Assembly (NCBI GenBank): GCA_046316615.1
Contig: JBKDAN010000034.1
Location: forward strand, 1-64,000
Origin: BJHL01 sp040378885
Lineage (GTDB): Bacteria > Planctomycetota > Phycisphaerae > Phycisphaerales > UBA1924
Length of the DNA stretch: 64,000 bases
Direction of reading: 5' to 3'
Of the stretch, positions 55,011 to 63,690 are shown in pieces (position 1 is the stretch's first letter; each line of letters opens with the position of its first letter). Under the pieces are notes generated by a model. That model made no database searches and was not told the origin of the DNA. It saw nothing but the letters and a program-made list of their open reading frames with translations. Position numbers and translations under genes: made by a program.

Positions 55011-55616
55011 GTGGAACCGATTGACAGCCAATCTGCAGCGAGACACGCGCTGGAGGCCGCCCTTGCCAAGGCGACTGCGGGTGGGTCTTCGTCGATGGAC
55101 GCTCTGCTGCAATTGGTGTACGGCGAACTGCGGAACATGGCACAGGCCCGATTGCGACACGAGCCTGCAGGGATCACACTGCAGACCACGGCTCTGGTGC
55201 ATGAGGCGTACCTCAAGCTGCTGCCTCGGCGCGATGGGGAGTGGGCGGGTCGCGAGCACTTTCTGGCTGCCGCGGGTGAGGCGATGCGGCGGATTCTGGT
55301 TGACCACGCACGCGGGCGCCACCGCCTGAAGCGTGGCGGCGACGCGATGCGCGTTGAGCTGCATGACGACGCGATGGTGCATGACGATCGTGAATTGATC
55401 GAGCTCGACGACGCGCTGGAACGACTGCGCATCATCGACGCGGTGGGGGCTCAGGTTGTGACGTTGAAGATGTTCAGCGGCATGACGGAAGCGGAGATCG
55501 CTGCGGCGACCGCGACGAGCGAACGCACCGTGCGGCGACACTGGGTCTTTGCACGTGCCTGGCTGGCACGCGAACTGCGCGGTGAAGGCGGCACGACCGG
55601 CGAGGTGTCGCCATGA
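55011..55616 (+). CDS. ECF sigma factor of the TIGR02999 type
   Basis: 201 residues from a GTG at 55011. Region 2 includes LLQLVYGELRNMAQARLRHE and TLQTTALVHEAYLKLL, followed by REHFLAAAGEAMRRILVDHA, the hallmark of the planctomycete-expanded ECF group; region 4 has GMTEAEIAAATATSERTVRR. The stop overlaps the start of the protein kinase gene (ATGA). In this group the partner is typically a Ser/Thr kinase encoded next to it, so the kinase probably activates or releases the sigma factor. It faces away from the protease gene, with 125 bases between, so the two are divergently transcribed. Confidence 0.92.
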   Translation: MEPIDSQSAARHALEAALAKATAGGSSSMDALLQLVYGELRNMAQARLRHEPAGITLQTTALVHEAYLKLLPRRDGEWAGREHFLAAAGEAMRRILVDHARGRHRLKRGGDAMRVELHDDAMVHDDRELIELDDALERLRIIDAVGAQVVTLKMFSGMTEAEIAAATATSERTVRRHWVFARAWLARELRGEGGTTGEVSP

Positions 55617-58507
55617 CGCGCGCGAGTGACTTGCCGTCCAGCGGACTCACGCCCAGCCGCGCTCTGCGCGCCGCGGAGATTCTGGAGCAGGCGCTCGATG
55701 CCGCGCCTTCTCGCCAGTTGCAGATTGTGCGGGACGCGAGCGCGGGCGATGAAGCGATGGAGCGCGAAGTGCTCTCGCTGCTGCGAGCGCATGCTAACGC
55801 GGGCGGATTTCTGCGGCCGCCCGTCGCGACGACTGCGCTCCAGCCCGGCGCACTGCTGGGCACGTACCGCGTGATTGAACGCATCGGCACAGGGGGCATG
55901 GGCGAGGTGTATCGCGCCCGTGATGAGGTGCTGGGACGCAGCGTGGCGATCAAGGTGCTGAGCGATGAGCGCGCGCGGGACGCTTCGCACGTGGCACGCC
56001 TTGAGCGCGAGGCACGATCACTCGCAGCGCTGAATCACGCGAATATCGCCGCGATTTACGCGGTGCAGTCTGCACGAGACGGCCATGGCCCCGCTCTGGT
56101 ACTGGAACTAGCGGCGGGCAAGACGCTCGCGCAGATGCTCGAACGCGGACCGCTGGCGATGGATGAAGCGATAGCGATCGCCACGCAGGTGGCACGTGCG
56201 CTGGAAGCCGCACACGGCGCGGGCATCGTGCACCGTGATCTCAAGCCCGCAAACATCGCCGTCGCGGATGACGGCACGGTGAAGGTGCTGGACTTTGGCC
56301 TTGCCAAAGCCACGGGCGATGTCGAATTGGCGAGTGGCAACGGCATGGGGCCCTCTGCAATCGTGACGCAGGCCGGGATGCTCGTGGGCACGATCGCGTA
56401 TATGAGCCCGGAGCAGGCGCGCGGCAAGGCAATTGATCGCCGTGCGGACATGTGGGCGTTTGGCTGCGTGCTGTATGAAATGCTCGTGGGCAGGCGACTT
56501 TTCGCGGGTGAAGACGCTTCCGCGGTCTTTCAGCGGGTGCTGGCAGGCGATGTTGAGTTGGCGGGGCTCCCTGCTGCTACACCGGCGGGCGTACGCAGTG
56601 TGCTTGAGCGATCGCTTCGCAAGGATCTTGATCGCCGACTGCGCGATGCGGGTGATGCGAGAGTCGCGCTGGAAGAGGCTTTTGCGGTTTCAGACATGTC
56701 CACAGCGAAAGCGAGCGGACGAACTTGGTTGTGGCTTGCAGCAGCCTTGGCGATTGCGGGCGCGGGTGTGGGCATGTACGGGTTGCTCGGCCGCGACGCT
56801 CCGCTCGCGACGCGCAACGAGCAGTACTCGATTCTGCTGCCGGAAGACTCGCCCATCATGCACTACTACGGGCCGCCGGTGACCATGCACCCGCTTTCGC
56901 GCGACGTGTACTACACGACGCAGCGACCGAAGATCGGCAGCATCATCGCCAAGCGACATGCGGAGGACGGGCGAGTTTCCACAAACGGGTTCGACTTTGG
57001 AGCGAGTATCGGCGCGATTTCTCCTGATGGTCGCCGTGTGGTCTACTTGGGCTCGAAGGGGAACGGCGTGGGCGTCCACGTCCGTGACTTCGCGAGCGGC
57101 GCCGATGTCGGCGAAGTTGATGTCGAGAACGCTTGGAACGGCATCACGTGGCTCAATGATCGAACCGTCGCGATCGCTCAAGCGGTGGAGCATCAGTCGC
57201 TCGTGCTGTGGGATGTGATCGAGAAGCGAACGTGGATTCCCGAATCGATCAGTCAGCGCTTCGTGCTCCAGCCATCGAGCGCAGGTGACGGCAAGACGCT
57301 GCTGTTCGCGATTCATGACGTGTTTGGCTCCACCACGGAACGCGACGTGTACGCGTGGCGGGATGATGGTTCGCAACCAGCATTGCTCGTCGAGAACGCA
57401 CAGATGCCCATCATGATGGGCCGCGATGTGATGCTGTACTACCGGGGCGACGGCATCTGGGCAGTCAAGCTGGATGTTGCACAGATGCGTGTGCTGGGCC
57501 CTGAGATAAACGTGATCTCCGGGCTGGCGCCGGACACCGACGGTGTAACGCGCGGCATGTACAACGTGAGCATCAATGGCGACCTGCTGTACTTGCCCAT
57601 CACGCAGACTTACGAGGGTGCGAAGCTGGTGTGGGTCGACGCCAAGAACCAAGTCAGCGAGATTCTGCAGGTGGATTCGCGCTTGTGGGCGTCTCGGCTT
57701 TCGCCCGATGCCACGCGTGTCGCGTATATCTCGGGGGGCACCGCGCCAGATTTGTACGTGCATGATCTTGTGCGAGGTACCAGCGTGCTCGTGGCTCGCG
57801 GGCAAGTGGTCCTGCCCGTATGGACGCGAGACAACGCGTCGATCATCTATCAGTATGTGCCCGGTGACGGCAGCGAGCAGGAACTTCGCCTCGTGCCGGC
57901 CGACGGCAGCGCCGCGCCGCGCGTGGTGGCGACCGTTGAACGCAAATCGTGGGCCCAGCCGACGGATGTGACACCCGATGGCATGTATCTGCTAGTTGCA
58001 AAGCAGGTTGGACCGCGCGATGAGACGGATATCTATCGCGTGTCGCTTGATGGTTCGGCAGCATGGGAGCCGGTGTTCTCGACACACGCCGACCGCACCA
58101 ACGCTCGCATCTCGGCCGACGGCAAGTTCATTGCGTATTCGTCGAAGGAGTCGGGCGAATGGGCGGTGTATGTGCAGCCTTACCCGAGTCTGGATAGGAA
58201 GATGCGGGTGTCAGTGCTGCCCGCGTTTCGCTTGTCATGGGCCGGCAGCACACTGTTTTTCCGTGGCGATGGCGACGTCTACAGCGTGGACGTGGCCATG
58301 ACAGACACATTGCATGTTTCCACGCCCATACTGCGATTCACGGGAATTCCCGAGTCGCGATTTGACGCGCTGCCCGATGGCCCACGCATCATCCAATCGA
58401 CGCCTCTGCGAGATTTCGCGGCATTGCGCGAGGTGCGGGTATGGCTCGGCGCCGAACGCGTGATTCGGGAACGGCTCGACGCAGCGGCGAAAGCCGCGAA
58501 GCGTTGA
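55613..58507 (+). CDS. Ser/Thr protein kinase with beta-propeller C-terminal domain
   Basis: 964 residues. Kinase domain (residues about 85-350): G-loop IGTGGMGEVY (91-100), Lys in VAIKV (K114), HRDLKPAN with D209, DFG with D227, APE-like MSPEQARG. A membrane segment (about 373-394) separates it from an outer region of about 560 residues with WD40/TolB-like beta-propeller blades (ISPDGRRVVYLGS, LSPDATRVAYISG, ISADGKFIAYSSK). Overlaps the sigma gene by four bases. By inference, the propeller senses a signal outside and the cytoplasmic kinase acts on the sigma factor. The first 80 residues contain an additional helical segment with no known motif. Confidence 0.93.
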   Translation: MTRASDLPSSGLTPSRALRAAEILEQALDAAPSRQLQIVRDASAGDEAMEREVLSLLRAHANAGGFLRPPVATTALQPGALLGTYRVIERIGTGGMGEVYRARDEVLGRSVAIKVLSDERARDASHVARLEREARSLAALNHANIAAIYAVQSARDGHGPALVLELAAGKTLAQMLERGPLAMDEAIAIATQVARALEAAHGAGIVHRDLKPANIAVADDGTVKVLDFGLAKATGDVELASGNGMGPSAIVTQAGMLVGTIAYMSPEQARGKAIDRRADMWAFGCVLYEMLVGRRLFAGEDASAVFQRVLAGDVELAGLPAATPAGVRSVLERSLRKDLDRRLRDAGDARVALEEAFAVSDMSTAKASGRTWLWLAAALAIAGAGVGMYGLLGRDAPLATRNEQYSILLPEDSPIMHYYGPPVTMHPLSRDVYYTTQRPKIGSIIAKRHAEDGRVSTNGFDFGASIGAISPDGRRVVYLGSKGNGVGVHVRDFASGADVGEVDVENAWNGITWLNDRTVAIAQAVEHQSLVLWDVIEKRTWIPESISQRFVLQPSSAGDGKTLLFAIHDVFGSTTERDVYAWRDDGSQPALLVENAQMPIMMGRDVMLYYRGDGIWAVKLDVAQMRVLGPEINVISGLAPDTDGVTRGMYNVSINGDLLYLPITQTYEGAKLVWVDAKNQVSEILQVDSRLWASRLSPDATRVAYISGGTAPDLYVHDLVRGTSVLVARGQVVLPVWTRDNASIIYQYVPGDGSEQELRLVPADGSAAPRVVATVERKSWAQPTDVTPDGMYLLVAKQVGPRDETDIYRVSLDGSAAWEPVFSTHADRTNARISADGKFIAYSSKESGEWAVYVQPYPSLDRKMRVSVLPAFRLSWAGSTLFFRGDGDVYSVDVAMTDTLHVSTPILRFTGIPESRFDALPDGPRIIQSTPLRDFAALREVRVWLGAERVIRERLDAAAKAAKR

Positions 58508-58522
58508 CGCTACAATCTTGCG

Positions 58523-59560
58523 ATGCAAGGTGTGCTCGATCTTTCCGCGGAGTTGTTGCCTGTCTCGCAGGCTATCGCCAACGGGCTGTCGCGCGTCGAG
58601 CACGTCTTTGACAACCAGCTCGCCAGTGACCTGCCGCCCGTCAGCAAGCTTGTGAAGCACGTGGAGAACTATCGTGGCAAGATGCTGCGACCCACGCTGG
58701 TGTTGGCCAGCGGTCTGGCGTGCGAGGCGCACGGCGGAACCACGCAGGAACTCGAACGACGCATCTCGCAAGCCCATGTAGTCTGCGGCGCAGTCGTCGA
58801 GATGGTGCACATGGCAACGCTCGTGCATGATGACGTGCTGGACGAAGCGGACATGCGCCGGCGCGGACAGACCGTCAATCGCCTGCACGGCAACGAAGCG
58901 GCTGTCATACTGGGCGACTATCTCATCGCCGGTGCGTACCACCTCTGCTCGACCTTACCGACAAACGACGCGTCGCTCGCGGTGGGCCGCGCAAGCATGG
59001 TGACGTGCGCGGGCGAACTGCTGCAATTGCACCACCGTGATGACTACTCGCTGGATGAAGCGACCTACTTCGAGATCGTTGCCCGCAAGACTGCGGACTT
59101 GATCGCAACAAGCGCCGAGCTTGGCGCCATCTGCAGCGGCTCGGATGCGAAGACGCGTGAAGCCCTCCGCAAGTTTGGACGCGGCGTGGGCATCGCTTTC
59201 CAGGTACAGGATGATCTGCTCGACCTGATGGGCAGCGAGAAGACCGTGGGCAAGAGCGTGGGCAAAGACGCTGAAAAGGGCAAAATGACCTTGCCCATCA
59301 TTCATCACCTCGCCACCGCAGACGCTCGCACGCGTGCCCGCACGCTCTTGCTGCTGGAGCAAGCCAGCGGCGATATGCACCACGAGCACGGCGCGGAACT
59401 GGTGCAGGCGATTCACGCAACCGACAGCATCGCGTTCTCGCGTGTGGCGGCGACCAAGCACATTGCCGAAGCCAAGCGGGAGCTGGTGGTACTGCCCGAA
59501 AGCCCCGCCAAGAAGCTGCTGCTGGCGATGGCAGATGCCGTCGTGACGCGGGCGTATTGA
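58523..59560 (+). CDS. ispB: Polyprenyl diphosphate synthase (octaprenyl type)
   Basis: 345 residues. Adds isopentenyl units to make the long isoprenoid tail of quinones. Both Asp-rich motifs are intact: DDVLDEADMRRRG (D103, D104, D107) and FQVQDDLLDLMG (D230-D234). The first motif carries the D-D-x-x-D of bacterial long-chain synthases, with bulky residues upstream of it (MATLVHDDV) that set chain length. The start at 58523 is 15 bases after the kinase stop; a TACAAT word lies just before the ATG, so a separate promoter is possible. Product length (C35-C50) cannot be fixed here. Confidence 0.92.
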   Translation: MQGVLDLSAELLPVSQAIANGLSRVEHVFDNQLASDLPPVSKLVKHVENYRGKMLRPTLVLASGLACEAHGGTTQELERRISQAHVVCGAVVEMVHMATLVHDDVLDEADMRRRGQTVNRLHGNEAAVILGDYLIAGAYHLCSTLPTNDASLAVGRASMVTCAGELLQLHHRDDYSLDEATYFEIVARKTADLIATSAELGAICSGSDAKTREALRKFGRGVGIAFQVQDDLLDLMGSEKTVGKSVGKDAEKGKMTLPIIHHLATADARTRARTLLLLEQASGDMHHEHGAELVQAIHATDSIAFSRVAATKHIAEAKRELVVLPESPAKKLLLAMADAVVTRAY

Positions 59561-59624
59561 GGCGATCGCACTGCAACCGGTGCCGATTTTCGCCTACGCT
59601 GGAGCCTTTGACGAGCGAGGTTCC

Positions 59625-60077
59625 ATGCTGCGAGAAGTTCTGCATAGCAAGATTCACCGGGCCACTGTGACGGCGGCTCTGCCGCATTACGTCGGATCGA
59701 TCACGATCGACGAAGACTGGCTCCGCCGCGTGGGCATGCGCGTGAGTGACAAGGTGGCTGTCGCCAACTGTCGCAACGGCGCCCGCTTCGAAACCTACAT
59801 CTTTCGGGGCGAGCCGGGCAGTAAGAAGATCGAAGTCAACGGCGCGGCGGCGCACCTGGTCGAAGCGGGCGACAAGCTCATCATCATGCACTACGCGTTG
59901 ATGGATGACAAGGAATACGCCCGCCACAAGCCCCGCGTGCTCGTCATGAGCGAAGATGGCGACGCGAAGAAAGACCTTGAGTATGAACCTGGCCCCAAGC
60001 CCGCCAAGAAGATTGCGCCGGGCAAGCGTGCAAGCAAGAGCGCCTCACGCGCGACCCCGCGCAAGAAAGCGAAGTGA
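59625..60077 (+). CDS. panD: Aspartate 1-decarboxylase precursor with basic C-terminal tail
   Basis: 150 residues from the ATG at 59625. Makes beta-alanine for pantothenate. The proenzyme cleaves itself between Gly24 and Ser25 (HYVGSITID), and Ser25 becomes the pyruvoyl group. The motif VANCRNGARFETYIF and NGAAAHLVEAGD are typical. The usual enzyme has about 126 residues; here a tail of about 25-30 residues rich in Lys, Arg and Ala (KKIAPGKRASKSASRATPRKKAK in part) extends it, of unknown role. Lies 65 bases after ispB. Confidence 0.93.
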   Translation: MLREVLHSKIHRATVTAALPHYVGSITIDEDWLRRVGMRVSDKVAVANCRNGARFETYIFRGEPGSKKIEVNGAAAHLVEAGDKLIIMHYALMDDKEYARHKPRVLVMSEDGDAKKDLEYEPGPKPAKKIAPGKRASKSASRATPRKKAK

Positions 60078-60080
60078 ATC

Positions 60081-60869
60081 GTGGCGATTGCATGGAAGAA
60101 GTCTCTGATCGGCATGGTGCACGTTGCCGCGTTGCCCACATCACCCCGCGCCACGCTCACCGTGCGAGAGATCGCGGCGCAGGCGGTGGTGGAAGGCAAG
60201 ACGCTTCGTGATGCCGGCTTTGATGCGGTGCTCATCGAGAACATGCATGACGTGCCGTACGTGAATGGTCCGCACGATGCCGCGACTGTGGCGGCCATGA
60301 CGGTCATCGCGACGGCCGTGCGAGATGCGTGCGGCACCATGCCTGTGGGTGTGCAGATTCTGAGCCGAGGCGAGAAAGAAGCTCTCGCGGTTGCGCACGC
60401 CAGCGGCTTGAACTTCGTGCGTTGCGAGAACTTTGTTTTCGCGCACGTGGCGGATGAAGGTCTGCTGGCAGACGCCGCCGCTGGACCGCTGCTGCGGTAT
60501 CGCCGCTCGCTGGGAGCAGAGAACATCGCGATCTACGCGGATATTCAGAAGAAGCACGCCAGCCATGCCATCACAGGTGATCTGAGCTTGAGTGATCTCG
60601 CGCACGGAGCGGAGTTTTTCGGTGCTGACGGTTTGATCGTGACCGGCATGGTCACTGGCCAGCCCGCCGCAGTGTCAGACGTCGCAACGGCACGCAAGGC
60701 AACCAAGCTGCCGATTCTTGTGGGTAGCGGAGTCACGCCTGATCAACTCGGTTCACTCTTTCAGTACGCCGACGCAGTGATCGTGGGTAGCTGGATTAAG
60801 ACCGGCGGCTTGTGGAGCAACGCGGTCGATGCCCAGCGCTGCCGTGAAATGGTTAAGGCACGCGGATAA
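60081..60869 (+). CDS. BtpA/SgcQ family TIM-barrel protein
   Basis: 262 residues from the GTG at 60081, four bases after the panD stop. Pattern matches the BtpA family: LIGMVHVAALPTSPRA, VLIENMHDVPYVNG, GVQILSRGEKEALAVAH, YADIQKKHASHA, and ILVGSGVTPDQLG. BtpA is needed for photosystem I stability in cyanobacteria, but related proteins in other bacteria (SgcQ) are sugar-related and this one has no photosynthetic context; substrate unknown. Fold by homology is a TIM barrel. It follows panD closely and is probably co-transcribed. Confidence 0.88.
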   Translation: MAIAWKKSLIGMVHVAALPTSPRATLTVREIAAQAVVEGKTLRDAGFDAVLIENMHDVPYVNGPHDAATVAAMTVIATAVRDACGTMPVGVQILSRGEKEALAVAHASGLNFVRCENFVFAHVADEGLLADAAAGPLLRYRRSLGAENIAIYADIQKKHASHAITGDLSLSDLAHGAEFFGADGLIVTGMVTGQPAAVSDVATARKATKLPILVGSGVTPDQLGSLFQYADAVIVGSWIKTGGLWSNAVDAQRCREMVKARG

Positions 60870-60882
60870 GCGCACGCAAGAG

Positions 60883-61986
60883 TCAAGGTGCAAAGAACCG
60901 AGCGGCAAACCGGCCTCGCTCAACCGCGAAATCTTGCGGCGTGGGCGGCAGCTTCAGCCAGCGCGGTTCATGCCCGAGCGCTTTGGCAATCTCACGCTCC
61001 AGCCGAATTGCTTCGCCTGCCCGGGGCGAAACGCACAGTTCCTGTGTGTTGGTACTCGCAAAGATCGCGCCGTGCGGCTTGAGCAGCCCTGCGGCCTGCT
61101 TCACCAGATCGCCATAGTCGCTGATGGAGCTGAATGGCTTGATGCCCTTCTTCTTGGAGCCCGCCGCGAAGCTAGGCGGGTCGAGAATGATGAGGTCGTA
61201 GCGCAGCTGTTTGCGTGCGGCATACGCGAAGAACTCAAACGTGTCCATCTTCGCGAAGCGGTGGCCGCTTGCTTCGCTGGTATCTATGTTGTTGTGCGCG
61301 AAGTTGCGTTTGCCCCAGTCAAGATATCTGCCGGAAACATCCACGCTCGTTGTGATCGCGCCAGCTTTGGCACACGCGACCGAAAACGCGCAGGTGTACG
61401 CGAACGTGTTGAGCACAGCGAGCGACTCGCCGCTCTTGCCACTCGCCTGCATCTTCTCGCGTCGGCGTGCGATGGCAAGCGCCATGGCAGCACGATTCTC
61501 TCGCTGGTCGAGAAACAAGCCGGTGGAAAGGCCGTCGTACAGACGCACTTCCAGCTTCCAATCAATTTCGCGAACGACGAGAGCCTCTGGCAGCGTTTCG
61601 CCCGCGGCAGGCGTGGGGCTGGTCACTTCCGCAGGCATCTCGCCGCCCAGCTTGGGGCGATCCTTCGGAAAGGGCTTGACGTAGACCGCGCGTGTCGCAA
61701 GCGGCGTGCTCGCAAGCACGCTTAGCACTTCGGCAGCACGGTTGGCTGCGTTCTCGCCCGCGAAGGCGCGGGGTGCACGGCCTTCGTACACCATCATCAC
61801 CGCGCCGTTGTTGTCGGGCGGGCCATAGCTGTCGACGTACACACCCGGCGCACCTTCAGCATCGCCACTGAAAAGACGAATCGCTTGCGTGCGTTTGCTG
61901 GCAATGAGATCGGCGCGGCGTGCGATCGCTCGGGCGAGTGAGTCGCCGAAACGTTCGCCTGATTTGGCGGTGGTAGGCTTGGGCAC
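60883..61986 (-). CDS. Class I SAM-dependent rRNA methyltransferase, RlmI/RlmK type
   Basis: 367 residues. An N-terminal part that corresponds to the PUA region (IRLFSGDAEGAPGVYVDSYG) precedes the methyltransferase domain: GLFLDQRENR, AVLNTFAYTCAFSVACAKAGA (motif I), and LIILDPPSFAAGS (motif IV). It acts on a cytosine (C5) of 23S rRNA in relatives such as RlmI; the target is not established here. The gene converges with the BtpA-like gene (13 bases between stops). Confidence 0.88.
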   Translation of the reverse strand: MPKPTTAKSGERFGDSLARAIARRADLIASKRTQAIRLFSGDAEGAPGVYVDSYGPPDNNGAVMMVYEGRAPRAFAGENAANRAAEVLSVLASTPLATRAVYVKPFPKDRPKLGGEMPAEVTSPTPAAGETLPEALVVREIDWKLEVRLYDGLSTGLFLDQRENRAAMALAIARRREKMQASGKSGESLAVLNTFAYTCAFSVACAKAGAITTSVDVSGRYLDWGKRNFAHNNIDTSEASGHRFAKMDTFEFFAYAARKQLRYDLIILDPPSFAAGSKKKGIKPFSSISDYGDLVKQAAGLLKPHGAIFASTNTQELCVSPRAGEAIRLEREIAKALGHEPRWLKLPPTPQDFAVERGRFAARFFAP

Positions 61987-62007
61987 GCAAAGAGCGTAGG
62001 GAATCGC

Positions 62008-62490
62008 TCAGCGAGCTTTCTTCCACTGCGACAACTGCCCGAGGTGATACGGCTCGTGCGTCGTGAGCAGATAGAAAACGATGTGGCCCACGGTGGGCGC
62101 GAAGGACCGCAGGAACTCGGGCGAGGGCTTGTTGAAGTACGCTTCGTGCTTGGCGCGGACGGCGGGGCCCACCTTCTCATGCAAGTTCGACAGCGCCGCC
62201 AGCAGGTCGGCTTTGCTCGCGTACTGCGAGCGGTCAGCCACAGGCTTTGAGCTCGGGCCATACTTCTCGGTATCAAAGCCTGCAAAATGATCGCCCGGTT
62301 CATCCAGCACCATCAGAATCAGGGCCGACGCCGTGACCAGATGGCCGATCGTCCATGCGGGGTGATTGACGATGCCGTTGAACTGCTGCGCCATCTGTGC
62401 GTCGTCAATATCCGCGACTGCTTCGCGAAGGTCCTTCAGGCTGGCGTCGTACTGCGTGAGGGTGAAATCGATGAGTGAGAGGTTGGCCAT
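62008..62490 (-). CDS. DinB-like protein
   Basis: 160 residues from the ATG at 62490. Four-helix DinB fold with the metal-binding His pattern: HPAWTIGHL (H42 region), and GHIVFYLLTTHEPYHLGQLS near the C terminus, which supply the three His. DinB/YfiT-like proteins include thiol-dependent hydrolases and transferases; others only bind metal. The role here is not known. It lies 21 bases upstream of the methyltransferase gene on the same strand and is probably co-transcribed with it. Confidence 0.85.
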   Translation of the reverse strand: MANLSLIDFTLTQYDASLKDLREAVADIDDAQMAQQFNGIVNHPAWTIGHLVTASALILMVLDEPGDHFAGFDTEKYGPSSKPVADRSQYASKADLLAALSNLHEKVGPAVRAKHEAYFNKPSPEFLRSFAPTVGHIVFYLLTTHEPYHLGQLSQWKKAR

Positions 62491-62544
62491 GGGGCACGGT
62501 AGCGGTTCAACCGCCGATGCGCGTCGCGTCGTGACGTGAATCAA

Positions 62545-63690
62545 TCACTGGTCGCCAAGCGTGTGCAATACGGGCAATGCGCGGCCGGAAAAGTCAAACG
62601 CCGCGAGATTCTCCCAAGGCGAGCCCAGCGCGGGATTGGCGACATACTCAGGAGCCCAGTAGCACGTGCCCAGCCCGCGTCCGCCGGGCAGAGCGGCAAC
62701 TGCGTTGTTGATTGCTGCAATGAACGCGGCTTGTCCGCCCGGTGTCGCCGTGAAGCCGGGCTGCAACTGAGACGAAAGCCCGACGAAGTTGTTCTCGTTG
62801 TCGTTCCAGCCCAGCGTGAACGGATACGCGGTTTCAACGATCATCACACGCTTGCCATAGCGTGTCGCGACGTCGTTGATGTTGCTCTGCATGGACGCCA
62901 ACGAGCCGTGCCACCACGGGTAGTAGCTGAGGCCAATAGCGTCGTAGTTCATGTTGCGGGAACGCATCTCATCAAAGAACCATCGTGTCGTGGCGTTATC
63001 GCCGCCGCGATCGATATGCGCCATGATGATGGGCGTGCGCGGGGTCGGCATCGCCAGACGCACGCCGTCAGCGCCGGCTGCAAACAGCGTCGCGAATGCG
63101 TTGAAACCCGCCGTGCTGATGCGACCTGTGGGCCACAGCATGCCGTCGGTGGTTTCGTTGCCAATCTGAACAATCGCCGGCGGCGTGCCCTGTGCATCGA
63201 GCGAAGCGACGAGGCTGCGTGTGTAGCTCTGCACACTGGTGCGCAGTTGCAGTACGTTCTGACCCTGCCATGCCGCTGGTATTGTCTGCTGGCCTGGGTC
63301 AGCCCAGCTATCGCTGTAGTGGATGCACAGCATGATGCTCAAGCCTGCGGCCTTCGCGCGTCGTGCCATCGCGAGTGTTTGCGGCGTACCGCACCAACCG
63401 CCGGCGGGCGTGTGCCACACGCGAAGTCGAATGAGGTTGATGCCTCGAGCTGCGAACAACGTCAAGGGATCGCGAGGCGTGCCGGATTCATCGCGAAAGA
63501 CGACACCCGATGCTTCGAGTTGCGGAATGAAACTTGCGTCGACTCCTCGAAAGGGCAAGCGTGCAGGCTCACTTGCAACCAGCGGCACTTTGCGAGCGTG
63601 CGGGCGCGAAATCTGCCCGGCGAGGCATAGCACTGTCGCGAGCAAACACAAGAGAATGAACGCAGATCTCACCACGCAAGAAGTGTACAA
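62545..63690 (-). CDS. Secreted GH53 endo-beta-1,4-galactanase-like enzyme
   Basis: 381 residues from a TTG at 63690; GTGs at 63675 and 63672 are equally possible starts. An N-terminal hydrophobic signal (AFILLCLLATVLCLAG) directs secretion. Residues about 45-370 form a glycoside hydrolase 53 barrel: FRGVDASFIPQLEASG, GINLIRLRVWHTP, IMLCIHYSDSWADPG, acid/base Glu E179 in IVQIGNET and nucleophile E286 in MIVETAYP. These enzymes cleave arabinogalactan and beta-1,4-galactan side chains of pectin. The organism therefore probably feeds on plant or algal polysaccharide. Neighbours are not polysaccharide genes. Lies 54 bases upstream of the DinB gene. Confidence 0.88.
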   Translation of the reverse strand: MYTSCVVRSAFILLCLLATVLCLAGQISRPHARKVPLVASEPARLPFRGVDASFIPQLEASGVVFRDESGTPRDPLTLFAARGINLIRLRVWHTPAGGWCGTPQTLAMARRAKAAGLSIMLCIHYSDSWADPGQQTIPAAWQGQNVLQLRTSVQSYTRSLVASLDAQGTPPAIVQIGNETTDGMLWPTGRISTAGFNAFATLFAAGADGVRLAMPTPRTPIIMAHIDRGGDNATTRWFFDEMRSRNMNYDAIGLSYYPWWHGSLASMQSNINDVATRYGKRVMIVETAYPFTLGWNDNENNFVGLSSQLQPGFTATPGGQAAFIAAINNAVAALPGGRGLGTCYWAPEYVANPALGSPWENLAAFDFSGRALPVLHTLGDQ

